The position numbers were made by a program, and so were the translations under genes. 64,000 nucleotides of DNA, taken from assembly GCF_030815415.1 (NCBI RefSeq), contig NZ_JAUSWW010000001.1, forward strand, positions 3,286,001-3,350,000, read 5' to 3'. The stretch is from Streptomyces canus (GTDB lineage Bacteria; Actinomycetota; Actinomycetes; Streptomycetales; Streptomycetaceae). Of the stretch, positions 16,344 through 26,523 are shown piece after piece (position 1 is the first letter of the stretch; each line of letters begins with the position of its first letter). Below the pieces are notes generated by a model. That model did no database searches. It had not been told where the DNA came from and saw nothing but the letters and a program-made list of their open reading frames with translations.

Positions 16344-18680
16344 TCAGCTGAGAGCCACCTCACATTCATGGGGGGCACATGCCCTCCCCGGGGTGATTCT
16401 GAGGCGCAGACGGCGGCCCGTGGCGAGGATCTCGACCGATTCTTCGGCCCGGATCACCTCGCGGACCGGGTGGTCCCAGACGATCTCCACCGGCTCCCCC
16501 GTCCGCGGCGGCTCGCTCACGCAGAGGGTAGCGGTGCGGCCCCGGCGGCGTACCAGCACGCTCGCGCCCGCGGAGGCGGCGAGCGGGCCCGCCGTACCGG
16601 CCTGCCAGAAGTTGGCGGCCGTCAGGGAAAGGGAGGGCACATGGACGGCCTGGCGGGTGCCGTCGTTGGCGAGCACCTTCAGCCACTGGCGGTCGGCGGC
16701 GCGGGCCGCGACCCCGTGGCGGGACGCCCCCGGCATCAGGACATAGGCGTACGACGCGTCCGTCGGGTCCGTGCCGTGGTCCAGCCAGAGGGTCTGCCAG
16801 CGGCGGGTGGCCCGCTCGGTCGTACTGGTGGTGTTGATGTCCGACCAGGCGCCGCTGCGGTCCTCGCGGAGAGTGCGCAGTTCGCCGTACGGCACCACCC
16901 AGCCGCCGTGGCCCTCCAGGTGGGCCCAGCCACGCCCCCGCACGAAGGCCGGGGTGCCGCCCTCCCCCAGGTTGCGGTTGTCGACGACGGTCTCGACCGG
17001 GACGCCGTCGGAGCAGGTGATGCCGGCGCCCAGGCAGATCACCGCGTCGGCGACACAGAACCACGACTTACGGGCTTCCAGCGTCGAGCCGAGGCCCTTC
17101 AGATGCTGTCCGATCGCCGCGTACTCGCCGTCGGTGACACCGCCGACCCAGCGCGCGTCGGGCTTGGGCTCGCCCCATTCGCCGCCGGCCCGGTCGGGAA
17201 GGCGGCGGGTGGAGACGGTGGTGCCCGGGAGGCGGTACCAGTCGACGGTGGGCCAGTACCAGTCTGTGTACTGGTCGGCTCGGCCCGTCCGGCCGCCGGT
17301 CCACCAGGAGAGCATTCCGGCTCCGGTGTGCCAGCCGCGCGGGTTCTCGCCGTTGCCGCACTCGTAGTACGCGATGCGGTCGCTCGCCATGGCGATGTTC
17401 GCGACGAAGCCGGGGCGGCGGTGGACGGCACGGTCCATGGCGGCGAAGAGGCGGTGGCCGACGGGGTCGGGGGCGGCTGGCACGGGGGACTCGGCGACCG
17501 CGTGCAGTCGGGCGAGGTCGGCCACCCCGAGCTGACGTGCCGTCAGGATCGGGGAGACGGTGTCCCGTTCGATCCATCCCTTGATACGGCCGTACCAGCG
17601 CTCCCGCTCCGCCTCGCTCGCCGCGCCCGCGAGGAGGGCCGTCGCGGCGATGACGCCCTGGCCGTGGAAGTGATCGCCGCGCAGCACGTGCCGGTCGTCG
17701 CTCTTGAGGTAACCCCGGCTGATGGCACGGCCGTTGACGCTGTCCATCATCAGACCGTCGTGGATCAGGGGCGCGTAGGCGTGCTCCACGGCGTCCAGGA
17801 CGATCTGCCGGTTCGGGTCGGTCACGGCCCACTCGGAGCCGGCGAGGAGGGCGAAGAGACGGCCGAGGCCGTCGAGGAGGACCTGGCCGTAGGTGCCGGA
17901 GTAGGCGACCCAGGTGTGCTGGACGAACGAGCCGTCGGCGTAGAGGCCGTCGCCCTGGACGACGTACGGGAAGACCGGCGAGAGCGCGTCGCGGGCCAGG
18001 GCGATCTTGGCGGGTGCCGGGCCGAGGATGCCGCGCAGGGCGACGGAGCGGCACAGGTCGACGCGGTTGGCGCCGGTGGAGGTACCGGAGTAGTCGCTCA
18101 GCATCGCGTCGGGGATGAAGTGGTCGACGGCGGCGCAGGCGGCTTCCCGTCGGTCGTCGGTGAGGTGGTCGTACAGCGCGGCCGTGAGGTCCATGAGCAG
18201 TCGGGGGCTGCCGATCTGCCATTCCCACCAGTTGCCGTAGCGGGTGGTGGAGGGGTTGTAGACCGTGGCGGAGAGGTGGTCGAGGCCGCGGAGGACGTCC
18301 GCGAGGAGGGACTCGTCGCCGGTGGAGCCGGTGCCCGGCTGGACGCAGGCCTGGGTCATGGTCCACAGGCGGCTGTAGCTCTGGGTGATCCCGGACGGCG
18401 GGTCGTAGGGGTGGCCGGGCCAGAGGGAGGTCGCGGTGGGGGTCATGGTCGCGCGGAAGCCGCGGGCGAGTGCGCCGGTCTCGGCGAGGCGGGCGGCGTA
18501 CGGCTCGGCGGTGGGGTCGTAGCCGGCGCCGAGGGCGATGTCGAGCCAGCGGAGGCGCAGGGCGCGGTAGGGGTCGGGGGCGGCGGCGCGGGCACCTGGG
18601 GCGGCCGTGGCGAGGAGCGCCGCGGTGAGTAAGGCGGCCCGGCGGGTGAGCCGGAGGGGGCCTCTGGGATGCGGGTTCAT
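16344..18680 (-). CDS. Secreted polysaccharide lyase family 8 enzyme
   Basis: The product of about 778 residues has a twin-arginine-like signal (LTRRAALLTAALLATAAPG) and the PL8 architecture of an N-terminal alpha/alpha toroid and C-terminal beta-sandwiches. Catalytic landmarks are NWWEWQIG (Asn), TGANRVD, and DGSFVQHTWVAYSGTYG (His and Tyr). PL8 enzymes cleave uronic-acid-containing glycans such as hyaluronate, chondroitin or xanthan by beta-elimination; which one cannot be told. ATG 18680 (MNPHPRG) gives the best signal peptide; the frame extends six codons further. It is divergent from yceI. Confidence 0.9.
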   Translation of the reverse strand: MNPHPRGPLRLTRRAALLTAALLATAAPGARAAAPDPYRALRLRWLDIALGAGYDPTAEPYAARLAETGALARGFRATMTPTATSLWPGHPYDPPSGITQSYSRLWTMTQACVQPGTGSTGDESLLADVLRGLDHLSATVYNPSTTRYGNWWEWQIGSPRLLMDLTAALYDHLTDDRREAACAAVDHFIPDAMLSDYSGTSTGANRVDLCRSVALRGILGPAPAKIALARDALSPVFPYVVQGDGLYADGSFVQHTWVAYSGTYGQVLLDGLGRLFALLAGSEWAVTDPNRQIVLDAVEHAYAPLIHDGLMMDSVNGRAISRGYLKSDDRHVLRGDHFHGQGVIAATALLAGAASEAERERWYGRIKGWIERDTVSPILTARQLGVADLARLHAVAESPVPAAPDPVGHRLFAAMDRAVHRRPGFVANIAMASDRIAYYECGNGENPRGWHTGAGMLSWWTGGRTGRADQYTDWYWPTVDWYRLPGTTVSTRRLPDRAGGEWGEPKPDARWVGGVTDGEYAAIGQHLKGLGSTLEARKSWFCVADAVICLGAGITCSDGVPVETVVDNRNLGEGGTPAFVRGRGWAHLEGHGGWVVPYGELRTLREDRSGAWSDINTTSTTERATRRWQTLWLDHGTDPTDASYAYVLMPGASRHGVAARAADRQWLKVLANDGTRQAVHVPSLSLTAANFWQAGTAGPLAASAGASVLVRRRGRTATLCVSEPPRTGEPVEIVWDHPVREVIRAEESVEILATGRRLRLRITPGRACAPHECEVALS

Positions 18681-18733
18681 GCCCTGGGCATCTACCACCT
18701 CAGCGTAATCACGCCAACACTTTACGGATGATG

Positions 18734-18762
18734 TTGAAACTTGTACGGAATAGGTCTACGGT
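18734..18762 (+). promoter_or_regulatory. Probable promoter of the YceI gene
   Basis: TTGAAA (18734-18739) and TACGGT (18757-18762) are separated by 17 bp, a good match to a housekeeping -35/-10 pair. The YceI start codon is 54 bp downstream. Between them lies TTCAACGTTCAAC, a short direct repeat that may be a regulator site. Confidence 0.55.
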
Positions 18763-18816
18763 CGTTCCTGTTAGGTAATTCAACGTTCAACTTCCTCACT
18801 TCCCAAGGAGCACGCC

Positions 18817-19371
18817 ATGGCGAACACCGACCTGACCGCCCTGACCGGCGACTACTCGATCGACGCGGCTCACTCGACGATCGGCTTCACCGTCCGCCAC
18901 GCCATGGTGACCAACGTGAAGGGCAAGTTCCTCGACTTCAGCGGCTCGCTGCACCTGGACGGCGGCGACCCGGCCGCGTCCTCGGCGTCCATCGACGTCA
19001 AGATGGACAGCATCGACACGGGCTCCGCGGACCGCGACGGCCACCTCAAGAGCGCGGACTTCTTCAAGACGGACGAGTTCCCGACGATGACCTTCCGCTC
19101 CACCAAGGCCGAGGCCCTCGGCGACGAGGACTACCGCATCACCGGTGACCTCACCATCCTCGGCACCACCAAGCCGCTCACCATCGACCTCGAGTTCAAC
19201 GGCGCCGCGAAGGACCCCTTCGGCAACGAGCGCGTCGGCTTCGAGGGCAAGGCCACGATCCTGCGCTCCGAGTGGGGCCTGACCTGGAACGCGGCGCTGG
19301 AGACGGGCGGCGTGCTGGTCTCCGACAAGATCAAGCTGAACTTCGACATCTCGGCCATCAAGAACGCGTGA
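18817..19371 (+). CDS. YceI family protein
   Basis: The 184-residue product is a YceI-like lipocalin-fold protein that binds isoprenoid-type lipids in a hydrophobic barrel. Family landmarks are the N-terminal YSIDAAHSTIGFTVRHAMV, the SADFFKTDEFPTMTF segment, and the late LTIDLEFNG strand. There is no signal peptide, which is usual in actinobacterial YceI proteins. ATG 18817 follows AAGGAGCACGCC, a strong ribosome site. Many streptomycete relatives are linked to oxidative-stress or MarR-type control, but nothing here proves that. A good promoter and a terminator bracket it as a single-gene unit. Confidence 0.94.
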   Translation: MANTDLTALTGDYSIDAAHSTIGFTVRHAMVTNVKGKFLDFSGSLHLDGGDPAASSASIDVKMDSIDTGSADRDGHLKSADFFKTDEFPTMTFRSTKAEALGDEDYRITGDLTILGTTKPLTIDLEFNGAAKDPFGNERVGFEGKATILRSEWGLTWNAALETGGVLVSDKIKLNFDISAIKNA

Positions 19372-19389
19372 CGCGTCTTTCGTGAGCAT

Positions 19390-19417
19390 GCCCGCCCTCG
19401 TGTCCTTGAGGGCGGGC
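19390..19417. terminator. Terminator between yceI and YdeI-like gene
   Basis: Arms GCCCGCCCTC and GAGGGCGGGC form a perfect 10-bp stem with an 8-nt loop, between two convergent genes and within 20 bp of the YceI stop. Confidence 0.75.
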
Positions 19418-19428
19418 GCTCGGCGTTC

Positions 19429-19989
19429 TCAGCCGTCGTGACCGGACAGCTCCTCCAGGCCGGCCACCGCCGAGGCGACCTGAGCGGCCCGGCTCTCCGG
19501 GGTGAGGGCCCGCAGCACACCGAGCATGACCTGGTACCGGTCCGTCCTGCCGAGCCCCTCGAAGGCCGCTTCGGCCCGCGGGCTGCGCTCCAGCGCGGCG
19601 GCCAGGTCGTCCGGCACCCCCGCCTCCTTCTGGGAGAGGTACGCCGCCGCCCACCGTCCGTCCGCCTTCGCCGCGTCGATCTCCGCGAGGCCGGTCTCAC
19701 GCATCCTGCCGTCGGCGATCAGTACCTCGACCCGGCGGACGTTGACCATGGACCAGAGGCTGCCGGTGCGGCGCGGGGTGATCCTCTGGAGGAAGTGCGA
19801 GGCGTCGAATCCCTTGCGCTGACCGGTGATCCAGCCGTGGCAGAGGGCCACGTCATTGACCTCGGCGGCGGTGACGGAGGGGACGCCCGAGCCCTTCTTG
19901 GCGACCTTCACCCAGAGGCCGGGGTGGGGGGCCGGGTGGGTGGTGAGCCAGGCGTCGAGGGCGGCGGCGGAGGCGAAGGTTTCCGACAT
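19429..19989 (-). CDS. YdeI/OmpD-associated family protein
   Basis: The 186-residue cytoplasmic protein resembles the YdeI/OmdA group (bacteriocin-protection family). Key segments are LWVKVAKKGSGVPS, NDVALCHGWITGQRKGFD, FLQRITPRRTGSLWSMVNVRRVE, and a C-terminal helical tail with AEAAFEGLGRTDRYQ. No signal or membrane segment is seen. The biochemical role of these proteins in actinobacteria is unclear, so I do not assign one. It converges with the YceI gene across a shared terminator and is divergent from the trypsin gene. Confidence 0.85.
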   Translation of the reverse strand: MSETFASAAALDAWLTTHPAPHPGLWVKVAKKGSGVPSVTAAEVNDVALCHGWITGQRKGFDASHFLQRITPRRTGSLWSMVNVRRVEVLIADGRMRETGLAEIDAAKADGRWAAAYLSQKEAGVPDDLAAALERSPRAEAAFEGLGRTDRYQVMLGVLRALTPESRAAQVASAVAGLEELSGHDG

Positions 19990-20203
19990 GGCACGACCGT
20001 ACGCCGCTATGAGGTCGGTTCCTGTCCTAGTCGGCGCGCGGCCGGGCTGGCCGAATCACACCCCTTGTGCGGCCTGTCGCAGCGTTCTCATAATCCAGCA
20101 ACAGATTTGACCTGCCCATGCCAGGCCCATACCGGCAGATGGGCGCCTCTTTGTGTTTCTTATTGGCATGCGCACGACAGATCTGTGACTGAGCACTTCA
20201 TGA

Positions 20204-21016
<813 letters not shown>

Positions 21017-21190
21017 CGCACGGGTTGTCTCGTACGAACTTCCGCGGGCTCGGCGTGTGGTGCGCCGGGCCCGTTGTTCGTGGACGGGGCTTCTTTCGCC
21101 CCCGCCGCCCCTACCCGTCCCACCCCCAGGGGCTCCGCCCTTCGACCCCACTGGGGCTCCGCCCCAGGCCCCGATCGGCCCGAAGGGCCT

Positions 21191-21420
21191 CGTCCTCAAA
21201 CGCCGGACGGGCTGAGATTGCCTGGCCCGGCGTCCAGGGGCACAGCACCTGCGGGCGGGCGGGGGATCGGGACGGCGAACCCTCCTCCCCGGACGCCGGA
21301 CGAGCCGAGATTGCCCGGGCCGGCGTCGAGAGGCTCCGTCCCAGCGGGTGGGCGGGGGCTTGGGATGGCAAGTCTTCGTCCCCAAGCGCCCGACGGGCTG
21401 GGATTGCCTGGACCGGCGTC
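21191..21420. repeat. Three degenerate copies of a Streptomyces intergenic repeat
   Basis: The 400-bp gap after the trypsin gene has no gene. It carries three related units beginning near 21191, 21281 and 21374, about 90 bp apart, each with a core like CGCCGGACGGGCTGAGATTG and a following TGCCTGGCCCGGCGTC. Flanking GGGGCTCCGCCCC dyads precede the first. Cores of this kind are scattered between genes in many Streptomyces genomes, in my experience. The last unit reaches the stop codon of the next gene. Confidence 0.75.
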
Positions 21421-22753
21421 AGAATCCTCCCCCGCCGAAGTCGCCTCCCCCTCCGAAGTCGCCGCCGCCGAAGCCGCCCGAGAAGTCGTCGGAGTTGAAG
21501 TCCGCGCCCGAGATGTCGCCGCCTTCGTAGCCGGAGTCGGGGCCGTAGTCGGACGCGTAGGCCGGGGTGGTCATCATGCTGCCGAGCATCGTGCCGACGA
21601 GGAGGCCGGGGAGGAGGCCGCCGCCGAAGTAGCCGCCGGCCCAGGGGCCGTAGGCGGGGCCCGCGTCCCAGTAGGGGCGGCGGCCCTGGTCGGTGTCGAC
21701 CTCGCGCATCACCGGGTCGCGGCCGTCGGCGAGGCGGGTCGCGTCGGCCGCGCAGACGGGGACCTCTCGCGGGGCGCCGCTGGGCGGGGTCCAGGTCGCG
21801 TCCGTGGTGGACGGGCCGTGGCGGGGGTCGAAGAAGCAGGGCGGGCGGCGGTCCGGGAGGGGCCGGCCCTCCCTGCGGGCGGCCAGTCGTGCCAGGGAGA
21901 AACGGCCGTCCTCCAGGGCCTGGGTCACCGCACGGACCTCCTCCGGCTGCCGTGCGGCCGCCATGAACGACTTCGCCTTCTCGTAGGAGTCGAGCGCGTG
22001 TTCGTAGTCCTCGCGCATGGCGTCGTCCGCGCCCGGTTCGGCGGGGTGGAAGTCCAGACGGTCCAGTTCCTCGCCGAAGGCGGTGATGTCCTCGTCCACC
22101 ACGACCCGCAGCTTCTCCAGGGCGGCCCGCTGCTCCTCCGCCTGGCGGCGGCGGTTGCGGCGGACCAGCGTGTACGCGCCCACGCCACCGGCCGCCAGCA
22201 CGGCGCCGACCGTCACCAGCGCACCCGCCGGAACCCCTCCGCCGTCGGAGGACGAGCCCCAGCTCGCGGGCGCCGAACCGCCCATGTTGGCCAGGGCCTG
22301 GTCCGCGAAGTCGTCGAGCTGGTTCTTCGCGTCACTCTCGCCCCCGACGCTCGCGACGAGGTTGCGCACGGCCGTCCTGGGCAGGACCGAGGAATCCGCG
22401 CCCGCGTCGAAACGGTCGCCGACCCGCACCGCGTACAGACCTGTCACGCCGGTCGCGGTGCGCAGGTTCCGCAGGAGGTTCTCGGTCGGCTGGTCCGCGG
22501 GCAGGACCGCCACGAACAGGGCCTTGTCCGCGTCCTCGATCTGCTCGGCGAGCGCGGCCGCGTCCCCGGAGGACAGCTGCGCGGACGCCGCCGGGTCGAC
22601 GTACACCGGACTCTCGCGGAGCGCCTCGGCGATCCTGGAGACGCTCGTGGCGGCGGAGGCGGGCGCGGGAACCGCCCACAGTACGGTCAGGGCCGCGAGC
22701 ACAAGTGCCGCGAGCAGCCCTGGGAGGCTTCGGGTCCGCAGGACGGACGTCAT
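21419..22753 (-). CDS. Membrane-anchored protein with Gly-rich tail, unknown function
   Basis: The 444-residue product has an N-terminal signal (about 35 residues), an extracytoplasmic domain of about 130 residues, one membrane segment (AGALVTVGAVLAAGGVGAYT, about 175-194), then a charged cytoplasmic helical region. The C-terminal 80 residues have GYFGGGLLPGLLVGTMLGSM and end in repeated GGGDFGGGG units. The N-terminal domain resembles the extracellular part of TPM-type proteins only vaguely. I do not recognise a characterised family. It lies downstream of the GH3 gene on the same strand, with a 34-bp gap, so the two may share a transcript. Confidence 0.85.
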   Translation of the reverse strand: MTSVLRTRSLPGLLAALVLAALTVLWAVPAPASAATSVSRIAEALRESPVYVDPAASAQLSSGDAAALAEQIEDADKALFVAVLPADQPTENLLRNLRTATGVTGLYAVRVGDRFDAGADSSVLPRTAVRNLVASVGGESDAKNQLDDFADQALANMGGSAPASWGSSSDGGGVPAGALVTVGAVLAAGGVGAYTLVRRNRRRQAEEQRAALEKLRVVVDEDITAFGEELDRLDFHPAEPGADDAMREDYEHALDSYEKAKSFMAAARQPEEVRAVTQALEDGRFSLARLAARREGRPLPDRRPPCFFDPRHGPSTTDATWTPPSGAPREVPVCAADATRLADGRDPVMREVDTDQGRRPYWDAGPAYGPWAGGYFGGGLLPGLLVGTMLGSMMTTPAYASDYGPDSGYEGGDISGADFNSDDFSGGFGGGDFGGGGDFGGGGF

Positions 22754-22787
22754 ACTTCGAAGCTACCCGAAGCCTCCCAAAAGAGCC

Positions 22788-25700
22788 TCAGCCGGTCGCC
22801 CGGTAGGCCTGTGTCAGTTGTGCCACCGCCGCCGCGTACCGCCCGGTGAGCAGCAGGTGGTCCGCTTCGGCGAAGGGCTTCGCCGACGCGGCCGTGATCT
22901 TCCTCTGCTGGACGATCAGCCGCGCCTTGGTCACGATCGCGCGGCCCGTCTCCTCGGACCCCGCCTTCTCGGCCACCGCCGCCGCGACGCCGAGCGCCTT
23001 CAGTGTCGTCGCGCCGCCCTCCGGCACCTTGGTCAGCGTGGTGAGGCCCCAGCCGTAGGGGAACTGCGGGTCGTACGCCGTGTCGCCGACGTTGATCGGC
23101 AGCTGCTCCTGCGACTTCGGCCAGGTGACGGGGAGTTGCCCGGTGAAGGCGCGCTTGCCGTAGATGACGTCAGCGACGCCGTCGCCCTCCGTCCCGGGCA
23201 GCCAGGAGGCCACCAGCGCGTCGATCTCGCCCAGCCGGTCGCCGATGAGCTGGGGGCGGCCGGAGACGATCAGCACCGCGCACTTCATGGCCGCGCAGAC
23301 CTTGTCGACGGCCGCCCGGTCGGCGGGGCTCAGCTCCAGGTCATGACCGTTGCCGACGTCTCCGACGCCCTCGGCGTACGGGGTCTCGCCGACGACGACC
23401 ACCCCGATGTCGTGGCCGGTCGTGGGGGCGGAGGCGTCCTTGGAGTACGTCAGCCGCGCGGAGTTCTTCCGCATGGCCTCCAGGATCGTCGTACCGGGGG
23501 TGATGTCGCCGGACGCGCCCTGCCAGGTGACGGTCCAGCCGCCGCTCTGGTTGCCGATGTCGTCGGCGTTGGAGCCGGCGACGTACACCTTCTCGGACCC
23601 CTTCAGCGGCAGCACGCCGTCGGCGTTCTTCAGCAGCACCTGTGACTCGGCGGCCGCCCGGCGGGCGACGGCCCGGTGCTCGGCGGAACCGATCTTCGAG
23701 GCGCCGCTGGTGTCGGCGTACGGCTTCTCGAAGAGACCGAGGCGGAACTTCTGCGTGAGGATGCGGGAGACCGCGTCGTCGATGCGCTGCCCGCTGACGC
23801 GCCCGGCCCGTGCCTCCTCCATGAGCGTGGTGCGGAACTCCCTGAAGGCGTACGGGACCATGACCATGTCGACGCCGGCGTTGACCGACGTACGGACGTC
23901 GGACGCGCGGTCGCCGGGGATCTGGTCGATGCCGTCCCAGTCGCTGATCACGAAGCCGTCGAAGTCCATACGGCCCTTGAGCACGCCGTTGATCATGTCG
24001 GCGCGGGCGTGCATCTTGACCGGTCCCTGGCCGTCGCCGAGGACGTCGAGCGAGGAGTACGAGGGCATCACGGTGCCGACCCCGCGGTCGACGGCGGTCT
24101 CGTAGGGCGCCAGGTGGACGGCTTCCAGCTGCTGCCGGGTGACCTTGGTGACGCCCTGGTCGATGGTGTAGGTGCCGGTGGTGGAGGAGCCGTACGCGGT
24201 GCCGCCGTCGCCGACGAAGTGCTTGGCGGTGGCGAGGACCTTGTCGTTGTCCTTCAAGTCCTTGCCGTTCCGGGCGCCTTGGAGGCCCTGGATGACCGTC
24301 TCCAGGGAGTCGACGAGGGCCGGGTCCTCGCCGAAGGACTCGTAGGAGCGGCCCCAGCGTTCGTCGCGGGTGACGCAGAGGCAGGGGGCGAAGTCCCAGG
24401 GGACGCCGGTGGCGCGGACCTCGGCGGCGGTGACCGCGCCGGTCCGCTGGGCGAGTTGGGGGTTCCGGGAAGCGCCGAGGCCGATGTTGTGGGGCATGAC
24501 GGTGGCGCCGACCAGGTTGTTGTGGCCGTGGACGGCGTCGACGCCGTAGACGAGGGGGATCTGGAAGCGGGTCGCCTGGGCCCGGAGTTGGAAGCCGTCG
24601 ATCATCTTCGCCCAGGCCTCGGGGGTGTTGGGCGTCGGCGTGGAGCCGCCGCCGGACAGGAGCGAGCCGAGGTCGTACGTGGCGACGTCCGCCCCGGTCC
24701 CCACGGCTCCGCGCTCGGCCTGGGCCATCTGGCCGGCCTTCTCCGCGAGCGACATACGGGAGAGGAGGTCGGCGACACGCCGCTTCACCGGCAACTCGGC
24801 GTCCAGATACGGCAGTCCGTGCGCGTCGACGACGATCTGCGGGGTCTCGGCCGGGGGCTTGGCGCCGGTGACGGTGAGGGCGAGGGGGACGGTCTCCGCG
24901 GGCTCAGCCTTCTTGTCCTTCAGCGTCGGTACCCGCACGGTCCGTGTGGCGCCGGAGACGGTGCCTGCCGGGAAGGTGATGGTCCCGCTGACCGGGGTGT
25001 AGTCCTTGCCGGGGTCGGCGGTGCCGGTCGCGGCCGTCTCGTAGGCGACGGTGACGGGTTCGTCGATCGGGGCGGAGCCCGTGGTGGCGACGGAGATCTT
25101 CACGGTCGCCGTGCCGCCCTCGTCCGTCGGGTGGACGGCGGAGTCGGTGAGGACGGAGGCGCGCAGTGACTGGTCGGCCTTGCCGTACAACTCGACGCCG
25201 TCCATGGCGAACCGGCCCTGGATGCCGACGGGGAGGGTGACGGCGTAGCCCCATGTCCCGGTGAGGCCGAGGATGTGGTCGATGCCGCCGACGGGCTGGT
25301 AGTCCGTGCGGTAGGCGAAGTCGGTGAAGGGGATCTCGATCTGCTTCCAGCCGCTGAAGTCGTCGGTGAAGGACGTCGTCCACAGCTCGGAGGCCTCGCC
25401 GTCGGCGCCGCCGTCCTTGAGCTCGAAGGCGACCTTCTTGCCGTTGTCGCGGCCTTCCCACCAGAAGCGGATGCCCTTGTGGGCGGACCAGTCGTGGGCG
25501 GGCTCGGCGAAGGCGAAGTCATGGGTGAAGCCGCCGTAGCCGCTGATGTCGTAGGCGCCGGACAGGACGCGGTCGCCCTCGGGGGCGTCGGCGCGTTCTT
25601 CGAGCGCGAGCGCGGGCGGGTCGTCGTTGTCGCTGCCCCAGGTGAAGATGCCCCCGGCGGGCGGGTTCGCGAAGGGCACCTCGCCCTCGAAGCGGTCCAC

Positions 25701-25808
25701 GGGGACCGAGGCGGGATCGTCGGCGGCCTGTGGCTGTGCCTGTGCGGACACCATCGGCAGCAGGGTTGTCAGCAGGGCGGCTGAGGCGAGCAGGGCGGTT
25801 CTTCGCAT
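22788..25808 (-). CDS. Secreted family 3 glycoside hydrolase with added binding domains
   Basis: The 1006-residue exported enzyme has a signal peptide to about residue 25, a galactose-binding-like or CBM11/CIA30-like domain (about 35-225), a Calx-beta-like domain (about 230-330, TADPGKDYTPVSGTITF), and a GH3 catalytic core. The GH3 nucleophile is the Asp in GFVISDWDG near residue 623. The C-terminal (alpha/beta)6-like domain carries VVVVGETPYAEGVGD. GH3 enzymes release beta-linked glucose or xylose from oligosaccharides; the substrate is not certain. The start is ATG 25808 after GGGGAAGCTCC. A 21-bp palindrome lies 38 bp upstream. Confidence 0.93.
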   Translation of the reverse strand: MRRTALLASAALLTTLLPMVSAQAQPQAADDPASVPVDRFEGEVPFANPPAGGIFTWGSDNDDPPALALEERADAPEGDRVLSGAYDISGYGGFTHDFAFAEPAHDWSAHKGIRFWWEGRDNGKKVAFELKDGGADGEASELWTTSFTDDFSGWKQIEIPFTDFAYRTDYQPVGGIDHILGLTGTWGYAVTLPVGIQGRFAMDGVELYGKADQSLRASVLTDSAVHPTDEGGTATVKISVATTGSAPIDEPVTVAYETAATGTADPGKDYTPVSGTITFPAGTVSGATRTVRVPTLKDKKAEPAETVPLALTVTGAKPPAETPQIVVDAHGLPYLDAELPVKRRVADLLSRMSLAEKAGQMAQAERGAVGTGADVATYDLGSLLSGGGSTPTPNTPEAWAKMIDGFQLRAQATRFQIPLVYGVDAVHGHNNLVGATVMPHNIGLGASRNPQLAQRTGAVTAAEVRATGVPWDFAPCLCVTRDERWGRSYESFGEDPALVDSLETVIQGLQGARNGKDLKDNDKVLATAKHFVGDGGTAYGSSTTGTYTIDQGVTKVTRQQLEAVHLAPYETAVDRGVGTVMPSYSSLDVLGDGQGPVKMHARADMINGVLKGRMDFDGFVISDWDGIDQIPGDRASDVRTSVNAGVDMVMVPYAFREFRTTLMEEARAGRVSGQRIDDAVSRILTQKFRLGLFEKPYADTSGASKIGSAEHRAVARRAAAESQVLLKNADGVLPLKGSEKVYVAGSNADDIGNQSGGWTVTWQGASGDITPGTTILEAMRKNSARLTYSKDASAPTTGHDIGVVVVGETPYAEGVGDVGNGHDLELSPADRAAVDKVCAAMKCAVLIVSGRPQLIGDRLGEIDALVASWLPGTEGDGVADVIYGKRAFTGQLPVTWPKSQEQLPINVGDTAYDPQFPYGWGLTTLTKVPEGGATTLKALGVAAAVAEKAGSEETGRAIVTKARLIVQQRKITAASAKPFAEADHLLLTGRYAAAVAQLTQAYRATG

Positions 25809-25845
25809 GGAGCTTCCCCTTGGCTCTCGTTAGTCCACTCATGGC

Positions 25846-25866
25846 TTACCTCACGCCGTGAGTTAA
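25846..25866. promoter_or_regulatory. Probable operator of the GH3 gene
   Basis: A 21-bp palindrome has arms TTA-C-CTCACG and CGTGAG-T-TAA around a central C, with only one mismatched pair. It lies 38-58 bp upstream of the GH3 start codon, where a repressor would block transcription. No regulator gene is adjacent, and the sequence is not the CebR box I know. Confidence 0.5.
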
Positions 25867-26024
25867 CTGGTGGCACCCAGGCCCGTCAAGGCATCACGTC
25901 AGCCATTCAGCCCCAACTGGCGGGCTGGTGAGGCACGTTGTGGGACCGCAATGGGAACGGTGCACAACAGTGGTCGCCCGGCTTCCCGTCCCGTGATGTG
26001 GTGAAGGCGACGAAGGGTGGGGGC

Positions 26025-26516
26025 ATGGGGCGTGCGGGGGTGGCGGCGCTGGTCGGGGCCGTGGGCGGGGCCTTGCTGCTGAGTGGGTGCGGGGCCTCGC
26101 TGCTGCCGCTGGTCGCGGTACGGCTGGACGCCTCGGGGGCACCCCAGGCCTTGCTGCGGCCGTGCGGCGACGACCTGATCCAAGGTCTCCGGCTGACCGG
26201 GGCCCCGACCGAGGGGGACTCCGACGAGAACCTCTCCGGCTGGGAGACGTCCGGCAAACGCGCGGGCGAGGACATCGGGTTCCCGCTGTTCGAGCCGCCG
26301 GCCGCGTGGCACGCCCGGGTGGCCGGGCAGCAACGGCTGGTGCCGGCGTACACCTACCGACTCGCCTTCGGGAAGGCCGAGTTCAACTACGAGTACACGG
26401 GCACCGGCACGTTCCGCGCGGCAGACCTCGCCGCTCTGCGGCCCGGTCAGGTCTGGGCCGATGGCCGGGCCATGAGCCTCGGCGAGTTCGAGGAGCTCGC
26501 CGAGGACTCGTGTTGA
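26025..26516 (+). CDS. Small lipoprotein, unknown function
   Basis: The 163-residue product starts at ATG 26025, after a purine-rich AAGGGTGGGGGC. It has a hydrophobic segment with lipobox LLSGC at about residues 17-21, so it should be lipid-modified and exported. The mature part contains LLRPCGDDLIQGLRL and FNYEYTGTGTFRAADLAAL. I recognise no family, but similar short streptomycete lipoproteins exist. It converges with cimA, leaving only 7 bp between the stops. In-frame starts upstream (25938, 26001) would bury the signal and are less likely. Confidence 0.75.
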   Translation: MGRAGVAALVGAVGGALLLSGCGASLLPLVAVRLDASGAPQALLRPCGDDLIQGLRLTGAPTEGDSDENLSGWETSGKRAGEDIGFPLFEPPAAWHARVAGQQRLVPAYTYRLAFGKAEFNYEYTGTGTFRAADLAALRPGQVWADGRAMSLGEFEELAEDSC

Positions 26517-26523
26517 GCGGCGG

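Noticed and set aside
21017..21418. Possible coding sequence between the trypsin gene and the Gly-tailed protein gene
   Set aside because: Open frames here follow the repeat units and contain no consistent codon bias; the DNA is a repeat array.
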